Positions 17,306 through 25,746 of a stretch of 64,000 bases of DNA are shown here, one piece after another. Below the pieces are notes generated by a model. That model did not search any database and was not told where the DNA came from. It saw only the letters and a list, made by a program, of their open reading frames with translations. How positions within the stretch are numbered: the first letter of the stretch is position 1; every line of letters starts with the position of its first letter. The stretch is from Arthrobacter methylotrophus. GTDB lineage: Bacteria > Actinomycetota > Actinomycetes > Actinomycetales > Micrococcaceae. The position numbers were made by a program, and so were the translations under genes. The DNA is taken from the NCBI RefSeq assembly GCF_039539965.1, contig NZ_BAABED010000001.1, positions 4,860,779 through 4,924,778 on the forward strand, given 5' to 3'.

Positions 17306-18370
17306 TTACTTGGCCTCTCCTGCGATGCTGCCGGCTCCGGCGATGGCGGGCTCGTGCGGTTCGACGGCGGCGGGAGCGTGCGGTTCGACGGCGGCGGCCG
17401 CATTGCCGGGTTCGCCGATGCGGACCAGCGCGTCCGTGACGAGGTTCCAGAACTTCTCGTGGTCGAGGTCGACCGCGACGGAAGTGTTGCAGTCAGCGGG
17501 TGCGGGGGCGCGGAAATCGGCCACGGTCATGCCGAGGGTGAGCTTGCCCTGCAGTTCGATGTCGACGGGTACCTTGCGGGTGCTCACGACGCTCGGATCG
17601 ATCACGTAGGCCACGGCGCAGGGATCGTGGACCGGTGGATAGTCGAAACCTTGGGCGTCCTTGTAGGTCTTGGTGAAGAACTCCATCAGTTCCATCACGA
17701 ATTTGGCAGGCTTGGTGCCCACGGCAGCGATCTTCTCGACAACCTCCGGAGTGGCCAGCGCCTGGTGCGTGAGGTCCAGGCCGACCATGACCACGGGCCA
17801 TTTTTCGTTGAACACGATGTGGGCGGCTTCGGGGTCGATGATGATGTTGAATTCGGCCACCGCGCTCCAATTTCCTACATGGTAGCCGCCGCCCATGAGG
17901 ACCACTTCCTTGACGCGTTCAACGATGCGCGGTTCCTTGCGGGCCGCCATGGCGATGTTCGTGAGTCCCGCGGTGGGGACCAGGGTCACGGTGCCCGGTT
18001 CGTGCGCCATGATCGTCTCAATGATGAGGTCGACGGCGTGGCGCGGGTCGAGCTCGATCGTGGACTGGGGCTGTTCGGGGCCGTCCATGCCGGTTTCGCC
18101 GTGGATGTCCGGCGCAGTTTCGATGGACCGGACCAGGGGACGGTCGCAGCCGGCGGCAAAGGGAACGCCTGTGATGCCGGCGATGGTGCCTACCGACAGG
18201 GCGTTGCGGGTGACCTTTTCGAGGGTCTGGTTGCCAACCACCGTAGTGACGGCCAGCAGCTCGATGTCCGGGTTGCCGTGAGCCAACAGCAGGGCTACGG
18301 CATCGTCATGGCCGGGATCGCAATCCAGGATGATCTTCTTGCGTTCACGGGTCATGGTGTTGGGGTCCAT
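17306..18370 (-). CDS. inosine/uridine-preferring nucleoside hydrolase
   Basis: The calcium-binding signature ILDCDPGHDDAVALLLA is at the N-terminus. FNIIIDPEAAHIVF and VHDPCAVAYVIDP complete the active site of IunH-type hydrolases, which split ribonucleosides into base and ribose. I chose the ATG at 18370 because GTGGAG sits six bases upstream; a GTG at 18382 would add four residues. The C-terminal 30 residues are an Ala/Pro/Glu repeat (AAVEPHAPAAVEPHEPA) not needed for the fold. It is the first gene of the salvage operon, divergent from LacI. Confidence 0.9.
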   Translation of the reverse strand: MDPNTMTRERKKIILDCDPGHDDAVALLLAHGNPDIELLAVTTVVGNQTLEKVTRNALSVGTIAGITGVPFAAGCDRPLVRSIETAPDIHGETGMDGPEQPQSTIELDPRHAVDLIIETIMAHEPGTVTLVPTAGLTNIAMAARKEPRIVERVKEVVLMGGGYHVGNWSAVAEFNIIIDPEAAHIVFNEKWPVVMVGLDLTHQALATPEVVEKIAAVGTKPAKFVMELMEFFTKTYKDAQGFDYPPVHDPCAVAYVIDPSVVSTRKVPVDIELQGKLTLGMTVADFRAPAPADCNTSVAVDLDHEKFWNLVTDALVRIGEPGNAAAAVEPHAPAAVEPHEPAIAGAGSIAGEAK

Positions 18371-18452
18371 GTTCATCTCCACGTCATTGGGGCCTGCGCA
18401 GGCAGGGCGCTAAAGCATTCAGAGAAATTCTGGCACTGGTGCAGGGGTTACG

Positions 18453-18487
18453 TCAAGCGCTTAACGTTCGTGGTGTCAAGCGCTTGA
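18453..18487. promoter_or_regulatory. paired LacI-type operators
   Basis: TCAAGCGCTTAA (18453-18464) and the perfect palindrome TCAAGCGCTTGA (18476-18487) both have the central CG of LacI/PurR-type operators. Their centres are 23 bases apart, about two helical turns. They lie in the divergent promoter region between the nucleoside hydrolase operon and the LacI gene. Confidence 0.8.
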
Positions 18488-18533
18488 TGCCTTGCCGCGG
18501 GGGAAAGGTCCGATTCACCGCTACGATCGATGT

Positions 18534-19592
18534 ATGGAATCCGCCAATCGAGTTCACCAAGCCCCAAACCGGGTTCAACGCGTCACCGCGGCGATGGTGG
18601 CCTCGCTGGCAGGGGTTTCCACGGCGACGGTTTCCCTGGTCGCCAACGGCAAAACCCAAGGCAGGGTCTCCGAAGACAACATTTCGCGCGTCCGCAAGGC
18701 CATTGCCGAGCTTGGCTACGTGGTAGATGGAATCGGCAGTTCCCTGGCCAAAGGCGTGAGCTCGATTGTGATCCTCGTGGCGCCGGATATCTCCAACCCG
18801 TTTTTCGCCAAGGTCATCGCCGGGGTCCGGGAATCGCTCGGCTCCGATTACCAGCTGCTGCTCTCCGTGACCGACGCCGGTGAGTTCCCCCGCGCTGACG
18901 ATGTCCGGAGGCTCTTGGCCCTCCGCCCTGCCGGCCTCTTGGTGGATGCACCCAGCGCAGCCTTCCTGGAGGAGCTTTCCGTTGCCGGGCCGCTGGTCCT
19001 TCTCGATGCCCCGGGCCTCGAGTCCTACGCCCCGTCCGTCAATCTCGATGTCGCGCACGGTGCCCGTGAATTGGCAGCACATCTTGCCGACTCGGGGCAC
19101 AAGCGGGTTGCCTACATGGACAGCGTGACCGGAACGGCAACGTTCGAGGTGCGCCGGGCGGCGTTCTTGGACGAGGCCCACGCGCGCGGGATTTCCGTGG
19201 CCGACGCGCACATCATCAGTACCACCATCGACGTCGGCGCTGCCGCGGCCGCCTTTGCCGCCGCCTGGCCGGACTGGCAACGCGCCGGGGTCACCGCCGT
19301 CGTCTGCGGGACCGATACCCACGCCTACGGTGTGCTGCAGGAAGCCCGTGTGGCCGGCGTCCGGATTCCGGAGGAACTGGCAGTAGCCGGCTTCGACGAC
19401 CTGCCATATTCGGCCACGAGCAACCCGAGCCTGACCAGTGTGCATTTGCCGGCCACTCCACTCGGACTCAAAGCGGGCAAGCAACTGCGCGGGCTCATGG
19501 AAGGCCGCGAGTTGGAGCAGCCGCAATTGACGCTGGAGAGCTCGTTGGTGGTGCGGGGCTCCACTGGGGTAGGGAGCGGGCTGGTTTGGTGA
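18534..19592 (+). CDS. LacI-family transcriptional regulator
   Basis: The 352-aa protein has an N-terminal HTH (TAAMVASLAGVSTATVSLVA) with hinge RVRKAIAELGY, then a periplasmic-binding-like effector domain ending in VAGFDDLPYSATSNPSLTSV. I chose the ATG at 18534 because it places the HTH at the usual distance; the longer frame from 18492 would run over the operator region. It is divergent from the nucleoside salvage operon and probably represses it in the absence of ribose or a nucleoside. Confidence 0.9.
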   Translation: MESANRVHQAPNRVQRVTAAMVASLAGVSTATVSLVANGKTQGRVSEDNISRVRKAIAELGYVVDGIGSSLAKGVSSIVILVAPDISNPFFAKVIAGVRESLGSDYQLLLSVTDAGEFPRADDVRRLLALRPAGLLVDAPSAAFLEELSVAGPLVLLDAPGLESYAPSVNLDVAHGARELAAHLADSGHKRVAYMDSVTGTATFEVRRAAFLDEAHARGISVADAHIISTTIDVGAAAAAFAAAWPDWQRAGVTAVVCGTDTHAYGVLQEARVAGVRIPEELAVAGFDDLPYSATSNPSLTSVHLPATPLGLKAGKQLRGLMEGRELEQPQLTLESSLVVRGSTGVGSGLVW

Positions 19593-19646
19593 GGTCCATC
19601 GAACTGCCGAGCTAAAAATGTCAGGGGTCCCTGAAATGCTTTAGTT

Positions 19647-21290
19647 ATGGCCGGAAATCGGGAAATCCAGTGGGCGGGGAAGGCCGTGGCATCCGGCCGT
19701 GCGGTTCCGGATGACGTGGTTCCGGATGACGCGGTTTTGGATGACGCGGTTTTGGATGACGCGGTTTTGGATGACGCGGTTTTGGATGACGCGGTTTTGG
19801 ATGACGCAGTCCCGTGCCTCCGTTTGCAGGATCTGATCCATGCCGTGAACTCACTCCGGCCAGGCCTGGCGAACGGCACGGCATCGGCCGGCAGTACCGA
19901 ACTGACCGACCGCGCCGAATTGATCGACCGCGCCGAATTGACCGACCGCGCCGAATTGATCGACCAGCTGCGGGCCCTAGAGGATTTGAAGTCCGCTGTC
20001 GCGGGCGCGCAGGCCCGGATCACCGTCGCGTTCGATGCCGCCCAGCGCAGCGCGGAGTCAGATCTGGGTGTCCCGGTCGCAGAACAGGGGCGCGGCGTCG
20101 GAGCACAAATTGCCTTGGCCCGGCGGGAATCCCCGGCCCGCGGATCCCGGCTCCTGGGACTCGCGAAAGCCCTGGTGACCGAAATGCCCCGTACCCTGGC
20201 CGCACTGGACACCGGGCAGCTGAACGAGTGGCGCGCCACCCTGCTCGTGAAGGAAACAGCGTGCCTGGCCGCCGAAGACCGCTGCGCCGTGGACGAAGAG
20301 CTCGCCGCCGACACGGGGATCTTTGACGGCGCCGGAGACCGGGCCATCATCGCCGCGGCCCTGACCGCGGCCTACCGGCGGGACCCGCGCTCCGTCACGC
20401 AGCGCGCCAGCCACGCCGCCACCGAACGGCACGTCAGCCTGCGCCCGGCCCCGGACACCATGACCTACCTGACCGCCCTGCTTCCCGTCGCCCAAGGCGT
20501 GGCCGTGCACGCGGCCCTGAGCCGGCACGCCGACACCCTCCGCCCGGCAGGGGACACTCGCAGCCGCGGCCAGATCATGGCCGACGCCCTCGTCGAACGC
20601 ACCACCGGCACCCCCGCGGGGATTTGCGGCGTCGAAGTCCAGCTCGTCATGACCGACCGCACCCTGTTCCAGGGCGACAGCGAACCCGCCCGTCTGCCCG
20701 GCTACGGCATCGTCCCCGCCGGTTGGGCAAGGACAATGCTCGCCGGGAACCACCAAGCCGGGCAGCACCGGGATCTGAAGGTCTGGCTCCGGCGTCTCTT
20801 CACCGCCCCCGGATCCGGGGAGCTTGTCGGCGTGGATTCCCGGGCACGCTTCTTCCCGGCGGGTTTGCGGCGCTTCATCCAAGCCCGCGACGACACCTGC
20901 CGTACCCCGTACTGCGACGCGCCCATCCGGCATTTCGACCACATCGTCCCCCGGCACGGCGGAGGACCCACCAGCCTGAGCAACGGGGCGGGCTTGTGCG
21001 AAGCCTGCAACCACACCAAAGAACTCAACGGCTGGGCAGCACGAACCGGCATGGGGAGACGGCATGTCTTCGACATCCGCACCCCCACCGGCCACCGCTA
21101 CCAATCAACAGCCCCGCCACTTCCGGGTGCCCATCCGAAAGCCACCGACGAACCCGGCATTGACTTGCCCGGCGCCCAGCTGGCCGGGGCGTCCCAATCC
21201 GGAGGCCACCGACGCTGGCTCCGAGCACAAGCCAAAGCCCTTAAATACGGCCGCGCCATCGAACTCCGCACTAGGCTGAATGCCGCTTAG
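19647..21290 (+). CDS. DUF222 and HNH endonuclease domain protein
   Basis: The 547-aa protein has a repeat-rich N-terminus (AVLDD repeats, then DRAELI/T repeats), a central DUF222 region, and a C-terminal HNH nuclease: [19 protein letters not shown], then [15 protein letters not shown] with the zinc-ligand cysteines and the catalytic His of HxH/DHIVP. DUF222-HNH genes occur in many copies in Arthrobacter and Mycobacterium relatives and may be selfish or defence-linked. The N-terminal repeats at 19701-19805 and 19908-19961 are unlikely to be catalytic. Confidence 0.88.
   Translation: MAGNREIQWAGKAVASGRAVPDDVVPDDAVLDDAVLDDAVLDDAVLDDAVLDDAVPCLRLQDLIHAVNSLRPGLANGTASAGSTELTDRAELIDRAELTDRAELIDQLRALEDLKSAVAGAQARITVAFDAAQRSAESDLGVPVAEQGRGVGAQIALARRESPARGSRLLGLAKALVTEMPRTLAALDTGQLNEWRATLLVKETACLAAEDRCAVDEELAADTGIFDGAGDRAIIAAALTAAYRRDPRSVTQRASHAATERHVSLRPAPDTMTYLTALLPVAQGVAVHAALSRHADTLRPAGDTRSRGQIMADALVERTTGTPAGICGVEVQLVMTDRTLFQGDSEPARLPGYGIVPAGWARTMLAGNHQAGQHRDLKVWLRRLFTAPGSGELVGVDSRARFFPAGLRRFIQARDDTCRTPYCDAPIRHFDHIVPRHGGGPTSLSNGAGLCEACNHTKELNGWAARTGMGRRHVFDIRTPTGHRYQSTAPPLPGAHPKATDEPGIDLPGAQLAGASQSGGHRRWLRAQAKALKYGRAIELRTRLNAA
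19701..19805 (+). repeat. 15-base in-frame tandem repeat, seven units
   Basis: The unit GCGGTTTTGGATGAC occurs five times without change (19731-19805), preceded by two diverged units with GGTTCCGG. Each unit encodes AVLDD or VPDD-type peptides. It lies inside the DUF222/HNH gene and is likely to vary in copy number by slippage. Confidence 0.95.
19908..19961 (+). repeat. 18-base in-frame tandem repeat, three units
   Basis: The unit GACCGCGCCGAATTGAYC is present three times and encodes DRAELI or DRAELT. It is the second repeat array in the DUF222/HNH gene and extends a charged helix or coiled coil before DUF222. Confidence 0.95.
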
Positions 21291-21369
21291 GTCTTAGGCC
21301 TGGACACCCTAGGATCGCCGCTGCTATCTGTCCCGCTGCTCGCAGCTGCTAGAACCTAAGAAACGCGCC

Positions 21370-21993
21370 CTAGTGGATGACGGCCAGCAGGACGCCCACC
21401 GACATGAACAGCACCCCGAAAGTGCGGTTGAGGACCTTCTGGCCATGTTCGTTGTGCGTGAATCGTTGGAAGGAACGGGCTGCCAAAGCGAAGAAGAACC
21501 ACATGACGCAGATGTCGATGAAGACGATCGTGGTGCTGAGGATCAGGTATTGCGGAATCAAAGGCTGCTCGGGGCGGGTGAACTGCGGCATGAAGGCCAG
21601 GAAGAAAACGATCGCCTTGGGGTTGAGCAGGTTCACCCAAACGCCACGCTGGAACATGGACCAAGCCGGCTCATTCCGCCGCGCCTCGACCTTTTCCTTG
21701 TCCAGGTCGGGCCGGTGCAGGAACTGCCGGATGCCCATGTAGACCAGATAGGCCGCTCCCGTGTAGCGGATTACGTTGAAGACCACCGGCGAGCTGGAGA
21801 CCAGAACGCCCACGCCGAGGGCCACGATCAGGATGTGGACGATCAATGCCGCCTGTTGTCCCAGAACTCCCCAGATGGAGCGGCGGAATCCCGAGGTGAG
21901 CGAATTGCTCATGGTGGAGATGGCGCCAGCGCCGGGAGTGAAACTGATCAGGGTGCCGGCGCCTACCAGGGCCAGCCAAAGTGAAATCTCCAC
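21370..21993 (-). CDS. LysE/RhtB-family amino-acid exporter
   Basis: The 207-aa protein has about six transmembrane helices. The LysE/RhtB N-terminal motif is LISFTPGAGAISTMSNSLTSG followed by GLGQQ-like GVLGQQAAL. GAAYLVYMGIRQFL and VNLLNPKAIVFFLAFMPQF are conserved in the family. It exports amino acids or homoserine lactone-like compounds at the inner membrane. It stands alone; the substrate is not predictable. Confidence 0.88.
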   Translation of the reverse strand: MEISLWLALVGAGTLISFTPGAGAISTMSNSLTSGFRRSIWGVLGQQAALIVHILIVALGVGVLVSSSPVVFNVIRYTGAAYLVYMGIRQFLHRPDLDKEKVEARRNEPAWSMFQRGVWVNLLNPKAIVFFLAFMPQFTRPEQPLIPQYLILSTTIVFIDICVMWFFFALAARSFQRFTHNEHGQKVLNRTFGVLFMSVGVLLAVIH

Positions 21994-22045
21994 CGATCCA
22001 GCTTATGCCCGTAGGATGCGGTGCCCGGATGCGCGGCTGGTGCGG

Positions 22046-22444
22046 CTACCAAAGCGTTTCGACCAGAGGAAACTTATGAAACTCCTGGTCGGCCGTTATG
22101 ACCACCATGGATTCCACGATTGCCTGCGCAGCGATCAGCCTGTCGAACGGGTCCCGATGTTCCCAATCGAGGTATCCGGCCGCGAGCGCATGCACGCTTC
22201 GGATGGGCAGTTCCTCGTTGCACAGTTCGGCGACGTGCCGGGCGTAACCCAGAAGAAGTCCGTCAAGGCCCTGAAGCTTGCCCAATTTGTGTTTATAGCC
22301 GAGCTCGTAGGCGCTGGCTGACGACGCCAAGAGACGGTTGTCGAATGACTGAATAACGCGCCTCGCCTTGGACGAGAGCTTTCGAGGTTCGGTGAGGGCC
22401 CAGATCAGGGCGTGCGTGTCGAGGAGGTAAGGGGTGCTTCCCAC
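22046..22444 (-). CDS. VapC-like PIN-domain toxin
   Basis: The 132-aa PIN ribonuclease has the first acidic motif LLDTHALIWAL at residue 7, the central HRDPFDRLIAAQAI and the last motif VVITADQEFHKF. These supply the Asp/Glu residues that bind the metal. It starts at GTG and overlaps the antitoxin gene by 40 bases, a common arrangement in type II toxin-antitoxin pairs. It probably cleaves a specific RNA when the antitoxin is lost. Confidence 0.88.
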   Translation of the reverse strand: MGSTPYLLDTHALIWALTEPRKLSSKARRVIQSFDNRLLASSASAYELGYKHKLGKLQGLDGLLLGYARHVAELCNEELPIRSVHALAAGYLDWEHRDPFDRLIAAQAIVESMVVITADQEFHKFPLVETLW

Positions 22445-22665
22445 AGCGCACGTTCCTCCTCATCCAGGGGCTCAAGAAAATTGTCCGGAAGTTGTCCTTT
22501 GACGAATCCGAGGCGGCGTGTGGTGGGACGCTCGATCATCACCAGCCGGGCAACGGGCGTACCGGCTTTGGCGATAACCACCTCTTCGCCCCGTTCAACC
22601 ATGTGGAGGAGTTCAGACAGGCGGGTCTTTGCTTCCTGGACGTTGTATTGTGCCAGGTTGACCAA
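22405..22665 (-). CDS. Phd/YefM-family antitoxin
   Basis: The conserved N-terminus MVNLAQYNVQEAKTRLSELL and GEEVVIAKAGTPVARLV are typical of Phd/YefM antitoxins. A TTG at 22665 gives the canonical start and 86 aa; an alternative TTG at 22755 would give 116 aa, but the added residues do not resemble the family. The C-terminal DEEERALWEAP tail would wrap the PIN toxin. A 24-base palindrome overlies the start and probably serves for autorepression. Confidence 0.8.
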   Translation of the reverse strand: MVNLAQYNVQEAKTRLSELLHMVERGEEVVIAKAGTPVARLVMIERPTTRRLGFVKGQLPDNFLEPLDEEERALWEAPLTSSTRTP

Positions 22666-22680
22666 GTCTAGTTGGTCAAC
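22657..22680. promoter_or_regulatory. toxin-antitoxin operator
   Basis: GTTGACCAA and TTGGTCAAC form a perfect 9-base inverted repeat around a 6-base spacer, overlapping the predicted antitoxin start. Position and symmetry fit binding by the Phd/YefM dimer. Confidence 0.7.
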
Positions 22681-22738
22681 CTCAGTCTGGTAAGGCTCCG
22701 TGGCGCGGTGGACGCCCGCAACCCGTAGCCGGGGAAGC

Positions 22739-22975
22739 TCACTCACAATTGCCAAACTTCGAATGTACCCAGTGAGTCATGGTGTCCGGGAGATCATGTC
22801 CCGATGCATATTGGTCAAAGTAGGAGTGCGGCCCGGCGGACATGTAACCGGTTTCGTCGAGGCCAAAAGGGCCGATCATGTGGAGTCCTCGCTCTGCGGC
22901 TACCTCTGACAGAAGCTTCGCTTCCCGATCACCACGAGCCTCGGGCAGAGCTTTCCTTCTTGGACGATAAGCGGA
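22739..22975 (-). pseudogene. remnant of an unrecognised gene
   Basis: This minus-strand frame gives a natural-looking protein: PEARGDREAKLLSEVAAERG, then HMIGPFGLDETGYMSAGPHS, ending HWVHSKFGNCE before a TGA at 22739. No good start codon exists upstream, and neighbouring frame text (ARPLIVQEGKLCPRLVVIG) suggests the coding sense continues further 5' after a frameshift. I do not recognise the family. The rest of the gap 22666-23076 holds nothing else I can support. Confidence 0.35.
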
Positions 22976-23076
22976 CGGGCGAGAAGCTCAAGGTCAAAGC
23001 CTGCTTGAAAAATCATGTTTTGAGGCTATTCGCGGCCATGAACCGCAGACAGAGGCCACTTTGCCTATGTGGACAA

Positions 23077-24318
23077 CTACCCCAGACTCGCCGCTTTCAC
23101 CAAGAGGTACTGCCGCTCCTGGAGGCTCTTGGTCTTCTTTGCTGCGCCAAGGAAGCACTCCCGGGCCCGCATGCGATCCCCGGACATTTCGAGCAAGTGC
23201 CCGCGGACGGCGTCGAGCCTGTGCCAGTCTTTCAGCTCTGCCTCAAGGCCGTCCAGTAGCTCAAGGGCGGCCTGCGGCCCATCCACCATTGCCACGGCAA
23301 CGGTGCGATTGAGTGTTACGACCGGGCTCGGGGCCATGGCCTCGAGAACCGTGTACAACGCCAGGATCTGCGGCCAATCGGTCTGGTCCGCGGTGGTCGC
23401 CTCGGCATGGACCGCGGCAATGGCGGCCTGTAATTGATAAGGCCCGGGATGCCCCACGCCGAGCACTGATGACAGAAGTTCCAAGCCCTCGGCAATCTGC
23501 GCCGAGTCCCACAACCTGCGATCCTGCTCCGCGAGCGGCACGAGCACCCCGTCCGGCAGGGATCTGGCCCGGCGTCGGGCATCAGTGAGAAGCATCAGAG
23601 CAAGCAGTCCGCCCACCTCGTGTTCGGCCGGGACCAGTCTCCGGAGGAGCCGCGCAAGGCGGATCGCCTCCCGGGTGAGCTCTTCGCGCTGCATGGATGG
23701 CCCGGAACTCGCCGCGTAGCCCTCGTTGAAGATCAGGTACAGGACATGGAGCACGACGCCGAGCCGCGCCTTTCGCTCCCCGGCTTCCGGGAGCTCGAAA
23801 TGGGCTCCCGCCTTTCTGATGCTCTGCTTCGCCCTGCTGATCCTCTGCCCCATCGTGGCTTCCGGGACCAGGAACGCACTGGCGATTTCCGCCGTCGTGA
23901 GCCCTCCGACCGCCCTTAAAGTCAGTGCGAGCTGCGAGGGTGCTGAAAGAGCTGGGTGGCAGCACAGGAAAAGGAGGGCGAGGGTATCTTCTGCAAACCC
24001 GCCCGTGTCCCTCGTCGAATAAGGCGCTTCGCTGGGCGGCGGTTCCAACGCTGCCGCCCGCTTTTCGCGCTCTTGCCGGGAACTTTCGCTGCGCCAGTGG
24101 TCCACCAAACGGCGAGTGGCGACGGTGAGCAGCCACGCCCGGGGGTTGTCCGGAACGCCGGAATCGGGCCATTGCAATGCGGCCTCAAGCAGCGCTTCCT
24201 GGACGGCGTCCTCGCATTCGGCGAATTGGCCGTGCCTGCGCACGAGCACGCCGAGGACCTGCGGCGCGAGGGTGCGCAGCAGGCCCTCGAGCATGGACTC
24301 CCGGGAAGGCTTGGCCAA
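23077..24318 (-). CDS. RNA polymerase ECF sigma factor, ECF42 type
   Basis: The 413-aa protein has a sigma-2 region at the N-terminus (FAECEDAVQEALLEAALQWP, then NPRAWLLTVATRRLVDHWRS) and a sigma-4 HTH (LTLRAVGGLTTAEIASAFLV and EATMGQRISRAKQSIRKAG). The long C-terminal extension of helical TPR-like repeats (YTVLEAMAPSPVVTLNRTVA and ALELLDGLEAELKDWHRLDA) is diagnostic of the ECF42 group. ECF42 sigma factors are found next to YCII/DGPF proteins, as here. There is no anti-sigma gene; the C-terminal domain is thought to control activity. Confidence 0.88.
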   Translation of the reverse strand: MAKPSRESMLEGLLRTLAPQVLGVLVRRHGQFAECEDAVQEALLEAALQWPDSGVPDNPRAWLLTVATRRLVDHWRSESSRQEREKRAAALEPPPSEAPYSTRDTGGFAEDTLALLFLCCHPALSAPSQLALTLRAVGGLTTAEIASAFLVPEATMGQRISRAKQSIRKAGAHFELPEAGERKARLGVVLHVLYLIFNEGYAASSGPSMQREELTREAIRLARLLRRLVPAEHEVGGLLALMLLTDARRRARSLPDGVLVPLAEQDRRLWDSAQIAEGLELLSSVLGVGHPGPYQLQAAIAAVHAEATTADQTDWPQILALYTVLEAMAPSPVVTLNRTVAVAMVDGPQAALELLDGLEAELKDWHRLDAVRGHLLEMSGDRMRARECFLGAAKKTKSLQERQYLLVKAASLG

Positions 24319-24321
24319 AGG

Positions 24322-24681
24322 CTAGACCTCCGGCGGCTCGTCCTGGACGCGGCGGAGCTCCACGACAGGCGCGTATTTCACGATGCTGGAGCAGATTTCC
24401 ACTGCCCGTTCCTCGCTGGCCACGTCCACCACCCAGTAGCCGATGAGGGATTCCTTGGCCTCGGCGAAGGGCCCGTCGGTGGTGATGACACCGTTGTCCG
24501 TCTGCTTGACGAGTTTGGCGGTGCCAGGATCGGCCAGGCCCGCGTTGAAGACCATCTCGCCGGAATCGCTGAGATCCTTGTCGATCTGGATCATGAAGCC
24601 GATCATTTCCCTGATCCATTCGGGATCGGCGGTTTCCATCATGCCTTCCGCGGAACCAAACATCATGATCATGTATTTCAT
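24322..24681 (-). CDS. YCII-related DGPF-domain protein
   Basis: The 119-aa ferredoxin-like-fold protein carries VITTDGPFAEAKESLIGYWV, which contains the DGPF motif. The ATG at 24681 follows AAGGAGTTCGAG, so I rejected the longer frame. The stop lies three bases before the ECF42 sigma gene, so the two form an operon. DGPF proteins are the standard neighbours and presumed targets of ECF42 factors. Confidence 0.88.
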   Translation of the reverse strand: MKYMIMMFGSAEGMMETADPEWIREMIGFMIQIDKDLSDSGEMVFNAGLADPGTAKLVKQTDNGVITTDGPFAEAKESLIGYWVVDVASEERAVEICSSIVKYAPVVELRRVQDEPPEV

Positions 24682-24791
24682 CTCGAACTCCTTATGTGGG
24701 CGCCCCGTGCGGACGCTTTCGTTCATGGGTCGGAACTGCATGACGCTTTTCGACATGGCTAAGGGAATTTCCCGCGGGTTTTTGGCAGGCG

Positions 24792-25607
24792 CTAGGCCCG
24801 CGCGATGACCTCTCCATTCGGAATCAGGAAAAAGCCATCATCCGTGGAGCCCCAGCGGTGCCAACCGGCGGCAATCCGGGCCAGATCTGCCTCGTTGGCG
24901 AGCCCGTATTCCAGCGCCTGCTCGGCAAAGGCGGAGTGCAGGACGCGTTCACTCCACACCCGCGATTGCCAGCGGCGCTGCTGGGCGGTCGCGTACAGCC
25001 AGTTGCTGCTGGAGGGCGCGACGTCGGTAAAGCCCGCCTGCTGCGCCCAGGACACGAGTCGCCGCCCGGCGTCGGGTTCTGCTCCGTTGCGTCGGGCGAT
25101 CTTTTGGTAGAGCTCCATCCAGTCGTCGAGCTCGGGGACCTCCGGGTACCAGCTCATGCCGTGGAAATCGGCGTCGCGCACCGCAACGATGGCACCGGGC
25201 TTGGCTACGCGCCGCATTTCGCGCAATGCGGCCACGGGGTCGGTCAGGTGCTGCAGGACCTGGTGCGCATGGACGAGGTCGAAGGTCTCGTCCTCGAAGT
25301 CCAGATCGTAGATGTTGCCGGTCACGAATTCCACGTTTTCCACGCCGCGCCCGGACGCCAGCGACGCAGCCTGGGCCACGATCTCAGGGGACCGGTCCAG
25401 CCCGACTGCCTTTGCGGGGGCCACCAGCTCCGCGAAGTCGCACGTGATGCTCCCAGGTCCGCATCCGACGTCGAGCACTGATGTTCCGGCGGTGAGATGC
25501 GGGATGACGAACGCGGCAGAATTCTCGGCCGTCCGGGAGGCGTGGGCGCGTACGACGGATTCGTGATGGCCGTGTGTGTAGACGTCTTCGGGCTTCTGCT
25601 CGTTCAT
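24792..25607 (-). CDS. class I SAM-dependent methyltransferase
   Basis: The 271-aa protein has motif I VLDVGCGPGSITCDFAEL near residue 40, motif II NVEFVTGNIYDLDFED, and motif III FDLVHAHQVLQHLTDPVAAL with LREMRRVAKPGAIVAV. It belongs to the UbiE/Methyltransf_11 group. The acceptor is unknown. It lies alone upstream of the YCII-ECF42 pair, about 110 bases away, and downstream of a large palindrome. Confidence 0.85.
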   Translation of the reverse strand: MNEQKPEDVYTHGHHESVVRAHASRTAENSAAFVIPHLTAGTSVLDVGCGPGSITCDFAELVAPAKAVGLDRSPEIVAQAASLASGRGVENVEFVTGNIYDLDFEDETFDLVHAHQVLQHLTDPVAALREMRRVAKPGAIVAVRDADFHGMSWYPEVPELDDWMELYQKIARRNGAEPDAGRRLVSWAQQAGFTDVAPSSSNWLYATAQQRRWQSRVWSERVLHSAFAEQALEYGLANEADLARIAAGWHRWGSTDDGFFLIPNGEVIARA

Positions 25608-25649
25608 AGGGAAACGCTACCCCACAGACTCGAAAGCGGGCGGAACTGC

Positions 25650-25713
25650 CCAACTAGCTCGCATTTGTTGTCGCTATGAGGCGTCATAACGGCAACAAAT
25701 GCGAGCTAGTTGG
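25650..25713. repeat. large intergenic palindrome, dispersed repeat family A, copy 2
   Basis: The left arm starts CCAACTAGCTCGCATTTGTT and the right arm ends AACAAATGCGAGCTAGTTGG, with a stem of about 28 bases and few mismatches. Its core sequence matches the palindrome at 629-694, so the two are members of one family. It sits between the methyltransferase and aminotransferase genes, which both run leftwards, so it may also terminate the aminotransferase transcript. Confidence 0.85.
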
Positions 25714-25746
25714 TGCCCGCGCCGCCAGGGTTCCTCGGCGTGGGGA

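Noticed and set aside
19701..19805. Repeat array considered as a CRISPR
   Set aside because: The units are 15 bases, contiguous, without spacers, and lie in frame in a coding gene.
22804..23259. 151-aa plus-strand open frame
   Set aside because: It runs antisense into the ECF42 gene and over the minus-strand remnant at 22739-22975, which reads more like protein.
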